Shown: piece after piece, positions 1-7,491 of the stretch
Layout of the letters: each line of letters begins with the position of its first letter
Position numbering within the stretch: position 1 is the first letter of the stretch
Assembly: GCA_002299585.1 (NCBI GenBank)
Contig: DBOE01000052.1
Coordinates: 11,929-32,459, forward strand
Direction of reading: 5' to 3'
Source of the DNA: Hydrogenovibrio sp. UBA654
GTDB lineage: Bacteria > Pseudomonadota > Gammaproteobacteria > Thiomicrospirales > Thiomicrospiraceae
DNA: 20,531 nt
Position numbers and translations under genes: made by a program
Notes under the pieces: generated by a model
Databases searched by the model: none
The model's input: only the letters and a program-made list of their open reading frames with translations
What the model was told of the DNA's origin: nothing

Positions 1-87
1 CGCTATTTTTGCTGAAGTGAGGCGTAATAGCTAACTATTGTAAAAAAGGATAACGCAGAGGCTATAAACTTGGATAAGCCCCATAGG

Positions 88-188
88 GTGGATCTTCTAG
101 CCCATCACTGCGTCGTTATGTTTCTTGACAATGGAATAAAACCATTGCCTGTAAAACATGCCTAGAATTGATAAGCTAGAAGATCCAC
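88..188. repeat. Inverted repeat pair enclosing a hairpin
   Basis: GTGGATCTTCTAG at 88-100 is the exact reverse complement of CTAGAAGATCCAC at 176-188. Six more inner bases on each side match partly (16 of 19 overall). The 75-base interior contains a second hairpin, CAATGG-AATAAAA-CCATTG (129-147). This could be a miniature inverted-repeat element or an RNA-folding intergenic repeat; the sequence alone does not decide. Confidence 0.45.
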
Positions 189-203
189 AGAATTTTATGA
201 TAC

Positions 204-220
204 TTAATCAGAGGCTCCCT
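204..220 (+). repeat. Dispersed short repeat, copy A
   Basis: TTAATCAGAGGCTCCCT. The identical 17 bases recur at 6391-6407. A reverse-strand copy lies at 2597-2613, and weaker relatives at 5153-5168 and 8993-9009. It lies about 50 bases before the adk -10 box. Confidence 0.65.
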
Positions 221-270
221 AGCAGACAAGAGATAGCTCTATATATCCAATTTCTAAACAGGGATTTGAG

Positions 271-276
271 TATAAT
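271..276 (+). promoter_or_regulatory. Probable -10 box for adk
   Basis: A perfect TATAAT lies 32 bases before the adk start codon. I see no good -35 hexamer at the usual distance. The leader carries an AAGGA ribosome-binding site at 297-301. Confidence 0.5.
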
Positions 277-307
277 ACTTAATTGTCGTTTTAACTAAGG
301 AACAATT

Positions 308-961
308 ATGAAAATTATTCTTCTGGGAGCTCCTGGAGTGGGCAAGGGTACACAGGCTAAATTTTTAACTAAACGATTTAATATTCCACAAATATCAACC
401 GGTGATATACTTCGTTCGGCTATTAAAGCTGGTACAGATCTAGGAAAAATAGCCAAAAAATTTATGGCGGCAGGAAAATTAGTAACAGATGAAATTATTA
501 TTGGTTTAGTAAAAAAACGCATTGCAGAGGCGGATTGTAAAAATGGTTTTTTACTAGATGGTTTTCCGCGAACAGTAGCACAAGCAGATGCTTTAAAAAG
601 TGTTAGAGTTAATATAGATGCGGTAATTGAAATAGATGTAGCAGATGATGAAATTGTACAACGCATGGCTGGAAGACGCGTTCATTTAGCTTCTGGCAGA
701 ACTTACCACTTAATTTATAATCCTCCCGAAACCACTGGCATAGATAATAAAACAGGTGAGGATTTAATTCAACGAGAAGATGATAAGGCTGATGTGGTTT
801 TAAACCGTTTAAAAATATATCACCAACAAACAGCACCTTTAATTAACTATTATCAAGATAGCGCTAAAAAAAATCCTAGTTTAAAATATATTAGGGTTGA
901 TGGCTCGCAAGGCATTAGCTTAGTAGAAAAAGAGGTAATGGAGGGTTTGAAAATAAAATAA
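308..961 (+). CDS. adk: Adenylate kinase
   Basis: Cytosolic enzyme interconverting ATP + AMP and two ADP, essential for nucleotide balance. The 217-residue protein has the P-loop GAPGVGKGT (7-15), the AMP-binding stretch around QISTGD (28-33), DGFPRT (84-89), and a long LID domain from about 122 to 159. The LID carries the RRVH...SGRTYH signature of Gram-negative enzymes rather than four zinc-binding cysteines. LIQREDD (153-159) supplies the usual arginine. Length and sequence follow the E. coli enzyme (214 residues) nearly throughout. ATG at 308 follows AAGGA at a good distance. The gene appears to stand alone, convergent with the cyclase gene downstream (33 bases between the stops). Confidence 0.97.
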   Translation: MKIILLGAPGVGKGTQAKFLTKRFNIPQISTGDILRSAIKAGTDLGKIAKKFMAAGKLVTDEIIIGLVKKRIAEADCKNGFLLDGFPRTVAQADALKSVRVNIDAVIEIDVADDEIVQRMAGRRVHLASGRTYHLIYNPPETTGIDNKTGEDLIQREDDKADVVLNRLKIYHQQTAPLINYYQDSAKKNPSLKYIRVDGSQGISLVEKEVMEGLKIK

Positions 962-994
962 TTTTTAGCAATGCCAGAATTTATAGAATTTAAT

Positions 995-2506
995 TTAGAG
1001 ATTAGGCTTAAATTCTTCGCTTTTTATTTCTGCCGACCAGTAGCTACCTTGACCGATTTTACAACCCCAATTTTTAAGTTGTAAATAGGTCTCTTTATTA
1101 TTAATACCTGTGGCAATTATATTTACATCTAGGCTTTTTACCATCTGAATTAATGCTTGTATCCACTGTCTACCTTGTTGCTTTTGTAGTTGTTGCTGTA
1201 ACCATGGATCATTAAAGTAGAACCCTTTAATTTTTAAGCTTGTAAGTAGGTTTAAATCAAGCTGATTTGAGCCTAAATCGGTCAGGGTTATCTGAAAATT
1301 CTGGGCAGTTAATTCCTTTAAAGCTGTAATCATATTGGCATTTAATTCTGCCATAGAAATTGATAGCATTAGTTGGTTTTTTGGTACTTTGAATTTTGTT
1401 AACCTAGCTGTTAGGTCTTCAGCTAGGTTGGTTTTTACTAAGAGTAAATCTGCTATAGGAACCACTACTACAAATTGAGAATTTAATTTTTGCCATTGGT
1501 GTAGATAAAAACAAGCAGTGTCAAATAACCAATAGTTAATGGTTTTTTTATGCTCAGAGGTTTTTAATAAACCTTTCCAGTTAGACCAACTAGAATCGTT
1601 AAAGTTATTATATTGCCAATGGGGGGTAATATTAGCACCAATTATGTTATTTGTTGCTAAGCATACCTGCGATTGTACACAGGTAAATAGTTCATTTTGT
1701 TTAATGGCTGTTATTAAATCTTTTAAAACAAGTGGTTTATCATGGTCTGTATTTTTGGCAATATTTGCATAAAAACGAAATTGTTTTTTACCTTTATGTT
1801 TTGCTACATATAAGGCCTTATCCGCATTTTTCATCAAATTAGATGCCGTATCAGCATCTTGTGGATATATACTAATTCCAATACTGGTAGAAATATGTAC
1901 TTTATTACCATCTAGGTAATAAGGCAATGAAATGTTATCGATAATGCGTTTGCTAACGGTTTTAATAGCTTCAATATCATTGTCTGAATCAGTTAGTAGG
2001 ATGACTAGTTCATCACCACCCAGCCTTGCTATAATGTCGTTTTCGCGGACGGAAGAAACCAGCCTAGCACAGGCATGTTGTAGTAATTCATCGCCAATAT
2101 GATGACCAAAAGAATCATTAACATTTTTAAAACCATCTAAATCTAAAAAAAGCAGGGTAAAACTAGTATTAGTTTCTTTAGCTCGTGATAAAACTTGAGC
2201 AATTAAATCCTTAAAATAAGCCCTATTAGGTAGGTGAGTTAGCGTATCAAAGTGGGCTTTACGGTATAAATCCTTAGTGCGAGATTTTATTTCCGTTTCG
2301 ATAAAATTAGCTATTTCTTGTTGGCGACCAGAAAATTTATTTTGTAGTTCAGTAAGAATATTGTCGGCACTTAGTTTTTTTAGTGCAATAGGAGCTAGGG
2401 GGGTGGATTTTCTGCGAGATATAATTTGCTTGCGCGTTTGTTTACTCTCTTGAGCAAGTCTAGTAACACTAAGCTCTTTTAAATCGATTAAATTATCTTT
2501 AACCAT
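995..2506 (-). CDS. GGDEF diguanylate cyclase with degenerate EAL domain
   Basis: Probable cytosolic signalling enzyme making cyclic di-GMP. Residues 1-80 are a charged, mainly helical leader without membrane segments. The GGDEF domain spans about 81-245, with DxxTxLPNR (87-94), the metal-binding LDLDGFK (121-127), an inhibitory-site RxxD (154-157), and the active loop RLGGDEL (161-167), with Leu instead of the usual Phe. The C-terminal 240 residues follow an EAL fold, but the EAL triplet reads ANI (about 291-293), the DDFGTG loop reads TDLGSN, and AEGVE reads ATGIN. Phosphodiesterase activity is therefore unlikely, though nucleotide binding is possible. ATG at 2506 has an AAGGG site 7 bases upstream on its strand. 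It is transcribed alone. The domain calls are firm; the dead-EAL call is inferred from lost residues. Confidence 0.9.
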   Translation of the reverse strand: MVKDNLIDLKELSVTRLAQESKQTRKQIISRRKSTPLAPIALKKLSADNILTELQNKFSGRQQEIANFIETEIKSRTKDLYRKAHFDTLTHLPNRAYFKDLIAQVLSRAKETNTSFTLLFLDLDGFKNVNDSFGHHIGDELLQHACARLVSSVRENDIIARLGGDELVILLTDSDNDIEAIKTVSKRIIDNISLPYYLDGNKVHISTSIGISIYPQDADTASNLMKNADKALYVAKHKGKKQFRFYANIAKNTDHDKPLVLKDLITAIKQNELFTCVQSQVCLATNNIIGANITPHWQYNNFNDSSWSNWKGLLKTSEHKKTINYWLFDTACFYLHQWQKLNSQFVVVVPIADLLLVKTNLAEDLTARLTKFKVPKNQLMLSISMAELNANMITALKELTAQNFQITLTDLGSNQLDLNLLTSLKIKGFYFNDPWLQQQLQKQQGRQWIQALIQMVKSLDVNIIATGINNKETYLQLKNWGCKIGQGSYWSAEIKSEEFKPNL

Positions 2507-2693
2507 TTGCTACCCTTTTTGAAATATAATTGGTGTCAATTTTTAAACACATTTTAAGCAATTAATGCTTTAAAAGCAAAGGCAATGCCATACTTGAGGA
2601 GCCTCTGATTAAGTAGAGTTAAAAAATGAAGGTTTTAATGTAGTGTTAATAGGCAAAGAAACACAATTAACTATCAATAAAAAGGCTATTATT
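2507..2693. other. Intergenic gap with palindrome and repeat
   Basis: The 187 bases between the rhodanese/MBL gene and the cyclase gene (both on the minus strand) contain a near-perfect palindrome, TGCTTTAAAAGCA (2566-2578), and a reverse-strand copy of the dispersed repeat (2597-2613). The promoter of the cyclase gene should lie here; an AT-rich TATATT on the minus strand about 20 bases upstream of its start is a weak -10 candidate. No clear terminator with a T-run follows the upstream gene. Confidence 0.4.
2597..2613 (-). repeat. Dispersed short repeat, copy B
   Basis: On the minus strand this reads CTTAATCAGAGGCTCCT; its first 16 bases are identical to the sequence at 203-218. It lies downstream of the rhodanese/MBL gene in the same orientation as that gene. 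Confidence 0.6.
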
Positions 2694-3983
2694 TTATTCC
2701 TCAAATTCCATTACTCTATATAAACGGTCTACATTTTGTTTATGTAGTTCGTTATAAGTTTTAAAATGGCTAAACTTAGTTTGGTCTATATTTAATGCGT
2801 CTAACATTTCACCACCATCATCGATTATTTTTAGTATCTCGGTTCTTAAAAAAACTAGATAGTTTTTGGTGTAGTAGGTAGTTGTTTTTAAATCTGTAAC
2901 TCCGCCATGACCAGGGATTATTATTTTTGGCTGTAAGGCTTCGAGTTTATCCCAAGTTTTTATCCAGCCTTTTACATCAGTATGGTTTAGAATTGGTAGC
3001 ATCCGAACATTAAAAGCTATGTCACCGGCAATAAGCAGTTTTTCTTTAGGCATCCACAATTGCACATCATCAGGGCTGTGTGATGGACCTAGATGTAATA
3101 GCTCAATTTGTTTGCCTTTTAAATCAATAGTTAGTTTATCGTTAAGCTCTATATCTGGTAGCACTATGTCTGATTTTAAAAACTTATCTTTTAGGAATTT
3201 TTTGGCACTAGCTTTGATTAGTTCTTTATCCCTTTTTAAAATTTCTGTTGTATGCTTATGAGCAATAATTGTTGCCCCCTGTTCTTTCCAATAGCTACTT
3301 CCCAGAACAGCATGACCTTGAGCATTTTCAAGGATTACATATTTAACTGGCAGCTTAGTAATTTTCTTTATTTCATTATGCAGTGTGGCTGCAACTAGGT
3401 AACTACCACCAGCATTAAAAACTAGAACAGCATCATCACCGATTACAAATGATAGATTGTTGTTATGTCCAGAATTCTGATAGTTACCTGGAGCAGGAGC
3501 ACCGATAGCACTATAAACATCAGTAATTACTTTTTTTGGTAGTAGGTATAAAAATGAGTTGGAAGTTTTATCATAAATATTTACATCTAAGCCAGCTTTT
3601 TGCCAAGCAAAATAACCATCGCTATAATTTTTTACACTGGTATAACCCATCTTCATTAAGCGTTTAGCGGCTAAAGGACTGCGTTTGTTTTGACCACAGT
3701 AAACCACTATAGGAGTATCTTTCGATAAGTTTTGGTTTTTAATTCTAAATTCTAGCCAACCTCTGGGGATATTAATATTTTGATATAAACCTACCGTACC
3801 AAACCTGTTAATTTCTTCACTAGTTCTCACATCAATCAATAAGGTTTTTGGTTGTTTTTGCATTTGCTGCTGGAGTTGTTTGGTGTTGATATTAATAACT
3901 TTTGTCGTAGCTGATTCCGTAGCTGCTAATGCAAATGAATTAATATAGATAAGTATAAACAATGCGGTGGTTATTTTTTTCAT
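2694..3983 (-). CDS. Exported rhodanese / metallo-beta-lactamase-fold fusion protein
   Basis: A 429-residue protein with a signal peptide (1-20, cleavage probably after ALA), hence likely periplasmic. A rhodanese domain (about 28-137) keeps its active cysteine, Cys96, in the loop CGQNKRS, suggesting sulfur transfer or binding. A metallo-beta-lactamase-fold domain follows (about 150-425). Its second half is normal: LHLGPSHSPDD with His302, AGD with Asp321, PGHG with His359. The first metal motif (HxHxDH) is replaced by NAQGHA around 220-225, so the usual zinc site is incomplete. The overall plan resembles MBL proteins associated with sulfur oxidation (SoxH-like), but I cannot assign a reaction. 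GAGGG lies 8 bases before the ATG. It is divergent from trmA, with a 76-base shared promoter region. Confidence 0.8.
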   Translation of the reverse strand: MKKITTALFILIYINSFALAATESATTKVININTKQLQQQMQKQPKTLLIDVRTSEEINRFGTVGLYQNINIPRGWLEFRIKNQNLSKDTPIVVYCGQNKRSPLAAKRLMKMGYTSVKNYSDGYFAWQKAGLDVNIYDKTSNSFLYLLPKKVITDVYSAIGAPAPGNYQNSGHNNNLSFVIGDDAVLVFNAGGSYLVAATLHNEIKKITKLPVKYVILENAQGHAVLGSSYWKEQGATIIAHKHTTEILKRDKELIKASAKKFLKDKFLKSDIVLPDIELNDKLTIDLKGKQIELLHLGPSHSPDDVQLWMPKEKLLIAGDIAFNVRMLPILNHTDVKGWIKTWDKLEALQPKIIIPGHGGVTDLKTTTYYTKNYLVFLRTEILKIIDDGGEMLDALNIDQTKFSHFKTYNELHKQNVDRLYRVMEFEE

Positions 3984-4014
3984 GACTTAACCCTCAATTA
4001 CAATAAATACTTTG

Positions 4015-4020
4015 TATAAT
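4015..4020 (+). promoter_or_regulatory. Probable -10 box for trmA
   Basis: TATAAT, 39 bases before the preferred trmA ATG (4060). The reading frame technically extends upstream to a TTG at 4012, but this promoter-like hexamer lies inside that extension, which argues for the later start. No clear -35 is visible. Confidence 0.45.
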
Positions 4021-4059
4021 TTACTCCCTTTTAATCCTTTTGTAAATATAGATAATTAT

Positions 4060-5178
4060 ATGTATTGCCAAGTTTTTCCAGCAGATTACGCTAATCAGTT
4101 AGCCAATAAAGAAAAGCATCTTCTTGAGTTAATTCCGTCAATAGTTAATTTATCGGTGTTTGAATCGGCAACTAAAAATTATCGAGCGAGGGTGGAGTTT
4201 CGTATTTGGCATGATGGTGATGAAACTGATTATATTATGTTTAACCAACAGACTAAGCAAAAGGTAAAAATTAAATCTTGCCCTATGGTTTTGGCATTAA
4301 TAGACGATTTAATGTCTAAATTAATCACCGCAATCTGCCTACAAGAGGTTTTAAGAACAAAATTATTCCAAATAGATTTTTTAGCAACCTTATCTGGCGA
4401 AATATTAGTAACTTTGATTTATCGTAAACCTATTGAAGGTAATAAAAATTGGCTAGAGCAGATTGAACTTTTAAGAACAAAGTTAAAAATTAATTCGATT
4501 ATTGGTAGGGCAAGAAAACAAAAAAAATGTGTGCCAAAAGACTTTGTAGAAGAAACCTTACAAGTAGATGGTAAGCAGTTTTATTATCAACAAATAGAAA
4601 ATAGTTTTACCCAGCCCAATGCCGAAATAGCTCAAAAGATGCTACATTGGGCGAGAAAAGTGTCGCTAATTGGTAATAAAAAATTTGGTAAAAAAGATTT
4701 AATAGAACTTTATTGTGGAAATGGCAATTTCTCTATTGCCTTAGCAGAATTTTATAACAAAATTTTAGCCACCGAAATCTCTAAAATATCTGTTGGATCT
4801 GCACAGTACAATATCCAAAAAAACAAGATTAAAAATTTAACCGTTGTGAAAATGGCAGCAGCAGAAATATCACAAGCCATACAAGGAGAGCGGGATTTTT
4901 TTAGAATGCGTAATATTGACTTAGCCAGTTATGATTTTAAAACTATTTTTATCGACCCTCCACGAGCAGGGTTAGATAGTTTAACTCTTAGTATCGTCAT
5001 TAATTTTGAGCGTATTATATATATATCTTGTAGTCCTGAAAGCTTAGCCAGAGATTTAACAGTTATCGAAAAAACCCATAAATTAGTAGAGTCAGCTCTA
5101 TTTGATCAGTTTCCTTATACAGACCATCTTGAGGCAGGGGTGTTTTTAATTAAGGATCCTCTGATTAAATTAGACTGA
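4060..5178 (+). CDS. trmA: tRNA (uracil-5-)-methyltransferase
   Basis: Makes 5-methyluridine at position 54 of tRNA, using S-adenosylmethionine. With ATG 4060 the protein has 372 residues. Recognisable blocks include EFRIWHDGD (46-54), the NSFTQPNA loop (181-188), the SAM-binding ELYCGNGNFS (216-225), DPPRAG (299-304), the nucleophile Cys324 in YISCSPE, and Glu358 in DHLEAGV. From family knowledge the E. coli enzyme has its nucleophile at the same number, supporting this start over TTG 4012 (16 extra residues). No strong ribosome-binding site precedes 4060, so the start is less certain than the identity. The last residues, IKDPLIKLD, run past the usual family end and are encoded by a copy of the dispersed repeat. 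Confidence 0.94.
   Translation: MYCQVFPADYANQLANKEKHLLELIPSIVNLSVFESATKNYRARVEFRIWHDGDETDYIMFNQQTKQKVKIKSCPMVLALIDDLMSKLITAICLQEVLRTKLFQIDFLATLSGEILVTLIYRKPIEGNKNWLEQIELLRTKLKINSIIGRARKQKKCVPKDFVEETLQVDGKQFYYQQIENSFTQPNAEIAQKMLHWARKVSLIGNKKFGKKDLIELYCGNGNFSIALAEFYNKILATEISKISVGSAQYNIQKNKIKNLTVVKMAAAEISQAIQGERDFFRMRNIDLASYDFKTIFIDPPRAGLDSLTLSIVINFERIIYISCSPESLARDLTVIEKTHKLVESALFDQFPYTDHLEAGVFLIKDPLIKLD
5153..5168 (-). repeat. Dispersed short repeat, copy C (inside trmA 3' end)
   Basis: On the minus strand it reads TTAATCAGAGGATCCT. It shares TTAATCAGAGG exactly with the other copies and then diverges. It encodes residues at the extreme C-terminus of TrmA. Confidence 0.45.
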
Positions 5179-5247
5179 TAAAAAAGGCAGAATTATTCTT
5201 ACCTTTGGTGTAAAATTAAGGGGAAAATTTTCCATAGGAGATTAGCC

Positions 5248-6387
5248 ATGATAAACTTTTTGCTATCTGTTCGAGCCTTAATAAACAGTGTAACCTATCG
5301 TTTTATATTGAAACCAGTTATTTTTTTGTGGAAGCCTGAAATTGCTCATAATAAACTTAAGGCATTTGGCAAAATAATGAGTGCCAATAGTTTTGGTAGG
5401 TCGGTTTTAAAGTTTTTATTCTATTACCAGCATAAAAGTTTACATACGGTGGTTGATGGTATTAGTTATTCTAATCCAATTGGCTTGTCAGCAGGTTTTG
5501 ATAAAGATGGAGAGTTGACTGATGCTTACCCTGCAATGGGTTTTGGCTTTGCAGAGCTAGGATCTTTTACAGGAGAAATTTGTCCTGGAAACCCTGGGGT
5601 TGGGCGTAGATTATTTAGAATGCCCAAGTCCAAATCAATCTTGGTATGGTATGGTTTAAATAATCAAGGTGCAATAGCGATATCGAAAAGTCTTAAAGAT
5701 AAAAAATTTACAATTCCAATTGGGGTGAGTGCCGCAAAATCTAATCTAACAGCTAAGTTTGTATTAGCAAATTCAATCGCTGATTATCTAAAAACTTTAC
5801 AAGCATTTACTGGTATTGGCGATTATTTTACGATTAATATTAGTTGCCCTAACACCCAAGATAGTGAGCCGTTTATAGATAAAAATAATCTAGATGCTTT
5901 ATTGTCCGCAATTAGCAAGGTTAGAGAGAAAAATCGTCCAATTTACATAAAGCTAGCGGCAGATTTATCTGAAGCAGAAATTGATATTATTGTGGACGCT
6001 TGTTTGGAGCATAAAATGGACGGGGTAGTTTTAACTAATCTAGCTAAGCCTGAATTTAATCAAGAATATATAAAAGAAGAGCTAACTTTTCATAAAGGGG
6101 CAATGAGTGGTTTGCCTTTACAGCGAATAGCCACTAATGTGGTGCGTCATGTTTATCGTCGTAGCCAGGGAAAGCTCACTATTATTGGGGTAGGTGGGGT
6201 TTTTAATGCCGATGATGCTTATGAAAAAATAACTTCTGGGGCAAATTTAGTAGAGCTGATTACAGGGATGATTTTTGATGGACCGCAGGTTATAGGTGAA
6301 ATTAATAGAGGTTTAGTTGAGCTATTGAAAAAAGATGGCTTTAATTCGATAGAGCAGGCAGTTGGGTCGAGAAATCCTTTATTTTAG
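5248..6387 (+). CDS. pyrD: Dihydroorotate dehydrogenase, class 2-like
   Basis: Oxidises dihydroorotate to orotate in pyrimidine synthesis. The 379-residue protein has the N-terminal hydrophobic/helical segment (about 1-60, with YRFILKP and PEIAH) that ties class 2 enzymes to the membrane and to quinones. The FMN barrel follows: GLSAGFDKDGE (79-89), GFAELGSFT (100-108), GLNNQGA (136-142), KLAAD, and GVGGV with DDAYEKITSGA near the C-terminus. The unusual point is NISCPNT, with Cys200 where class 2 enzymes normally carry a catalytic serine; cysteine is the class 1 base. AGGAG (5236-5240) precedes the ATG by 7 bases, and TAAAAT at 5211-5216 is a possible -10. The gene sits between trmA and galE, with gaps on both sides. 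Confidence 0.93.
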   Translation: MINFLLSVRALINSVTYRFILKPVIFLWKPEIAHNKLKAFGKIMSANSFGRSVLKFLFYYQHKSLHTVVDGISYSNPIGLSAGFDKDGELTDAYPAMGFGFAELGSFTGEICPGNPGVGRRLFRMPKSKSILVWYGLNNQGAIAISKSLKDKKFTIPIGVSAAKSNLTAKFVLANSIADYLKTLQAFTGIGDYFTINISCPNTQDSEPFIDKNNLDALLSAISKVREKNRPIYIKLAADLSEAEIDIIVDACLEHKMDGVVLTNLAKPEFNQEYIKEELTFHKGAMSGLPLQRIATNVVRHVYRRSQGKLTIIGVGGVFNADDAYEKITSGANLVELITGMIFDGPQVIGEINRGLVELLKKDGFNSIEQAVGSRNPLF

Positions 6388-6390
6388 TTA

Positions 6391-6407
6391 TTAATCAGAG
6401 GCTCCCT
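6391..6407 (+). repeat. Dispersed short repeat, copy D
   Basis: TTAATCAGAGGCTCCCT, identical over 17 bases to the copy at 204-220. It begins three bases after the pyrD stop codon. Confidence 0.65.
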
Positions 6408-6483
6408 AAAGAAATAGTTTTTAGATAAAATATGTTTTGTGTTAGATTATTTAATTTTAAGTGTTTTTTTAAGTAGGGTTAGT

Positions 6484-7491
6484 ATGAAAATTTTAGTTAC
6501 TGGAGGATCTGGTTATATTGGTTCCCATACCTGCATTGCGTTAGTTAATGCAGGTTATGAATTGGTGGTATTAGATAATTTATCTAATTCTTCTTTAGAA
6601 GCTTTGAGGCGAGTTGAGAAGATTTTAGGGGTTAGTATTATATTTATTGAAGGTGATGTTCGTGACCGTCAGTTATTACATTCAGTTTTTTATAATAATG
6701 ATATTTATGCGGTATTACATTTCGCAGGGTTGAAAGCGGTTGCGGAATCAGTTAAAAACCCTTTGCTGTATTATTACAATAATGTAATCGGCTCTATTTC
6801 TTTATTTGAAGTAATGGCTGAGTTTGGTTGTAAAAACTTGGTATTTAGTTCATCTGCAACTGTGTATGGTGATCCTGCTAGTGTTCCTATTAGCGAAGAC
6901 TTTCCCTTAAATACTACTAATCCTTACGGTACTTCTAAATTAATGGTAGAGAATATTCTACGAGACTTGCATGTGAGTGACCCTACTTGGTCTATTGCTT
7001 TATTACGTTATTTTAATCCTGTTGGAGCACATAGTTCTGGGTTAATAGGGGAAGACCCGAATGGTACCCCAAATAATTTGATGCCATTTGTGTCACAAGT
7101 AGCGGTAGGAGTGCGTGATAAATTAAGTATTTTTGGGAGTGATTATGATACCCCTGATGGTACAGGGGTTCGTGATTATATTCATGTGGTAGATTTGGCT
7201 GAGGGGCATGTGAAAGCCCTAAATAAATTACAAAAAAATCCTATCTTAATAACTCTCAACCTAGGTACTGGTCAAGGATATTCAGTTTTAGATATGGTAA
7301 AAGCCTTTGAAAGTGCTTCTAGAAAAAAAGTACCTTATGAAATAATGCCAAGACGCCTTGGAGATGTTGCACAATGTTATGCTGATCCTACTTATGCACA
7401 GCAGATTTTAGGTTGGAAGGCAAAATTAGGTATTGAAATAATGTGTGAAGACATTTGGCGTTGGCAGTCTTTGAATCCTAATGGCTATTAA
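6484..7491 (+). CDS. galE: UDP-glucose 4-epimerase
   Basis: Interconverts UDP-glucose and UDP-galactose, supplying surface polysaccharide. The 335-residue extended SDR protein opens with the NAD-binding GGSGYIGSH (7-15). It shows DNLSNSS (31-37), FSSSATVYG with catalytic Ser124, and YGTSK with Tyr148 and Lys152, close to the E. coli Ser124/Tyr149/Lys153. I start it at ATG 6484, which places MKILVTGG at the usual N-terminus and follows an AGGG at 6475-6478; the frame is open up to 6439, but those 15 residues do not fit the family. The last 11 bases overlap birA, so the two are probably translated together. Confidence 0.95.
   Translation: MKILVTGGSGYIGSHTCIALVNAGYELVVLDNLSNSSLEALRRVEKILGVSIIFIEGDVRDRQLLHSVFYNNDIYAVLHFAGLKAVAESVKNPLLYYYNNVIGSISLFEVMAEFGCKNLVFSSSATVYGDPASVPISEDFPLNTTNPYGTSKLMVENILRDLHVSDPTWSIALLRYFNPVGAHSSGLIGEDPNGTPNNLMPFVSQVAVGVRDKLSIFGSDYDTPDGTGVRDYIHVVDLAEGHVKALNKLQKNPILITLNLGTGQGYSVLDMVKAFESASRKKVPYEIMPRRLGDVAQCYADPTYAQQILGWKAKLGIEIMCEDIWRWQSLNPNGY

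Larger units (their letters stand above)
1..307. other. Gene-free leader region with inverted repeats
   Basis: I see no convincing gene on either strand here; all frames are broken by stops at short intervals. The stretch holds a 13-base perfect inverted repeat (88-100 against 176-188), a small hairpin CAATGG/CCATTG (129-134 and 142-147), one copy of a dispersed repeat (204-220) and, at its right end, the promoter of adk. The inverted repeats enclosing about 75 bases resemble a small non-autonomous mobile element or a structured intergenic repeat, but no transposase or target duplication is visible. A short tail of an upstream gene at the very start cannot be excluded. Confidence 0.5.

Noticed and set aside
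1..127. Minus-strand frame in the leader region giving a hydrophobic short peptide
   Set aside because: It is short, lacks a start codon with a ribosome-binding site, and lies in inverted-repeat sequence.
295..666. Long open frame opposite adk
   Set aside because: It is a shadow of adk with no ribosome-binding site or recognisable protein.
2534..2539. Perfect TTGACA (-35-like) on the minus strand upstream of the cyclase gene
   Set aside because: A -10 at normal spacing would fall on the ribosome-binding site, and transcription would start inside the gene.
4012..4059. N-terminal extension of TrmA from TTG 4012
   Set aside because: It contains the probable -10 box, does not resemble the family N-terminus, and shifts the catalytic cysteine away from its usual number.
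6439..6483. Upstream extension of GalE
   Set aside because: The Rossmann-fold start MKILVTGG at 6484 fits the family, and the preceding residues do not.
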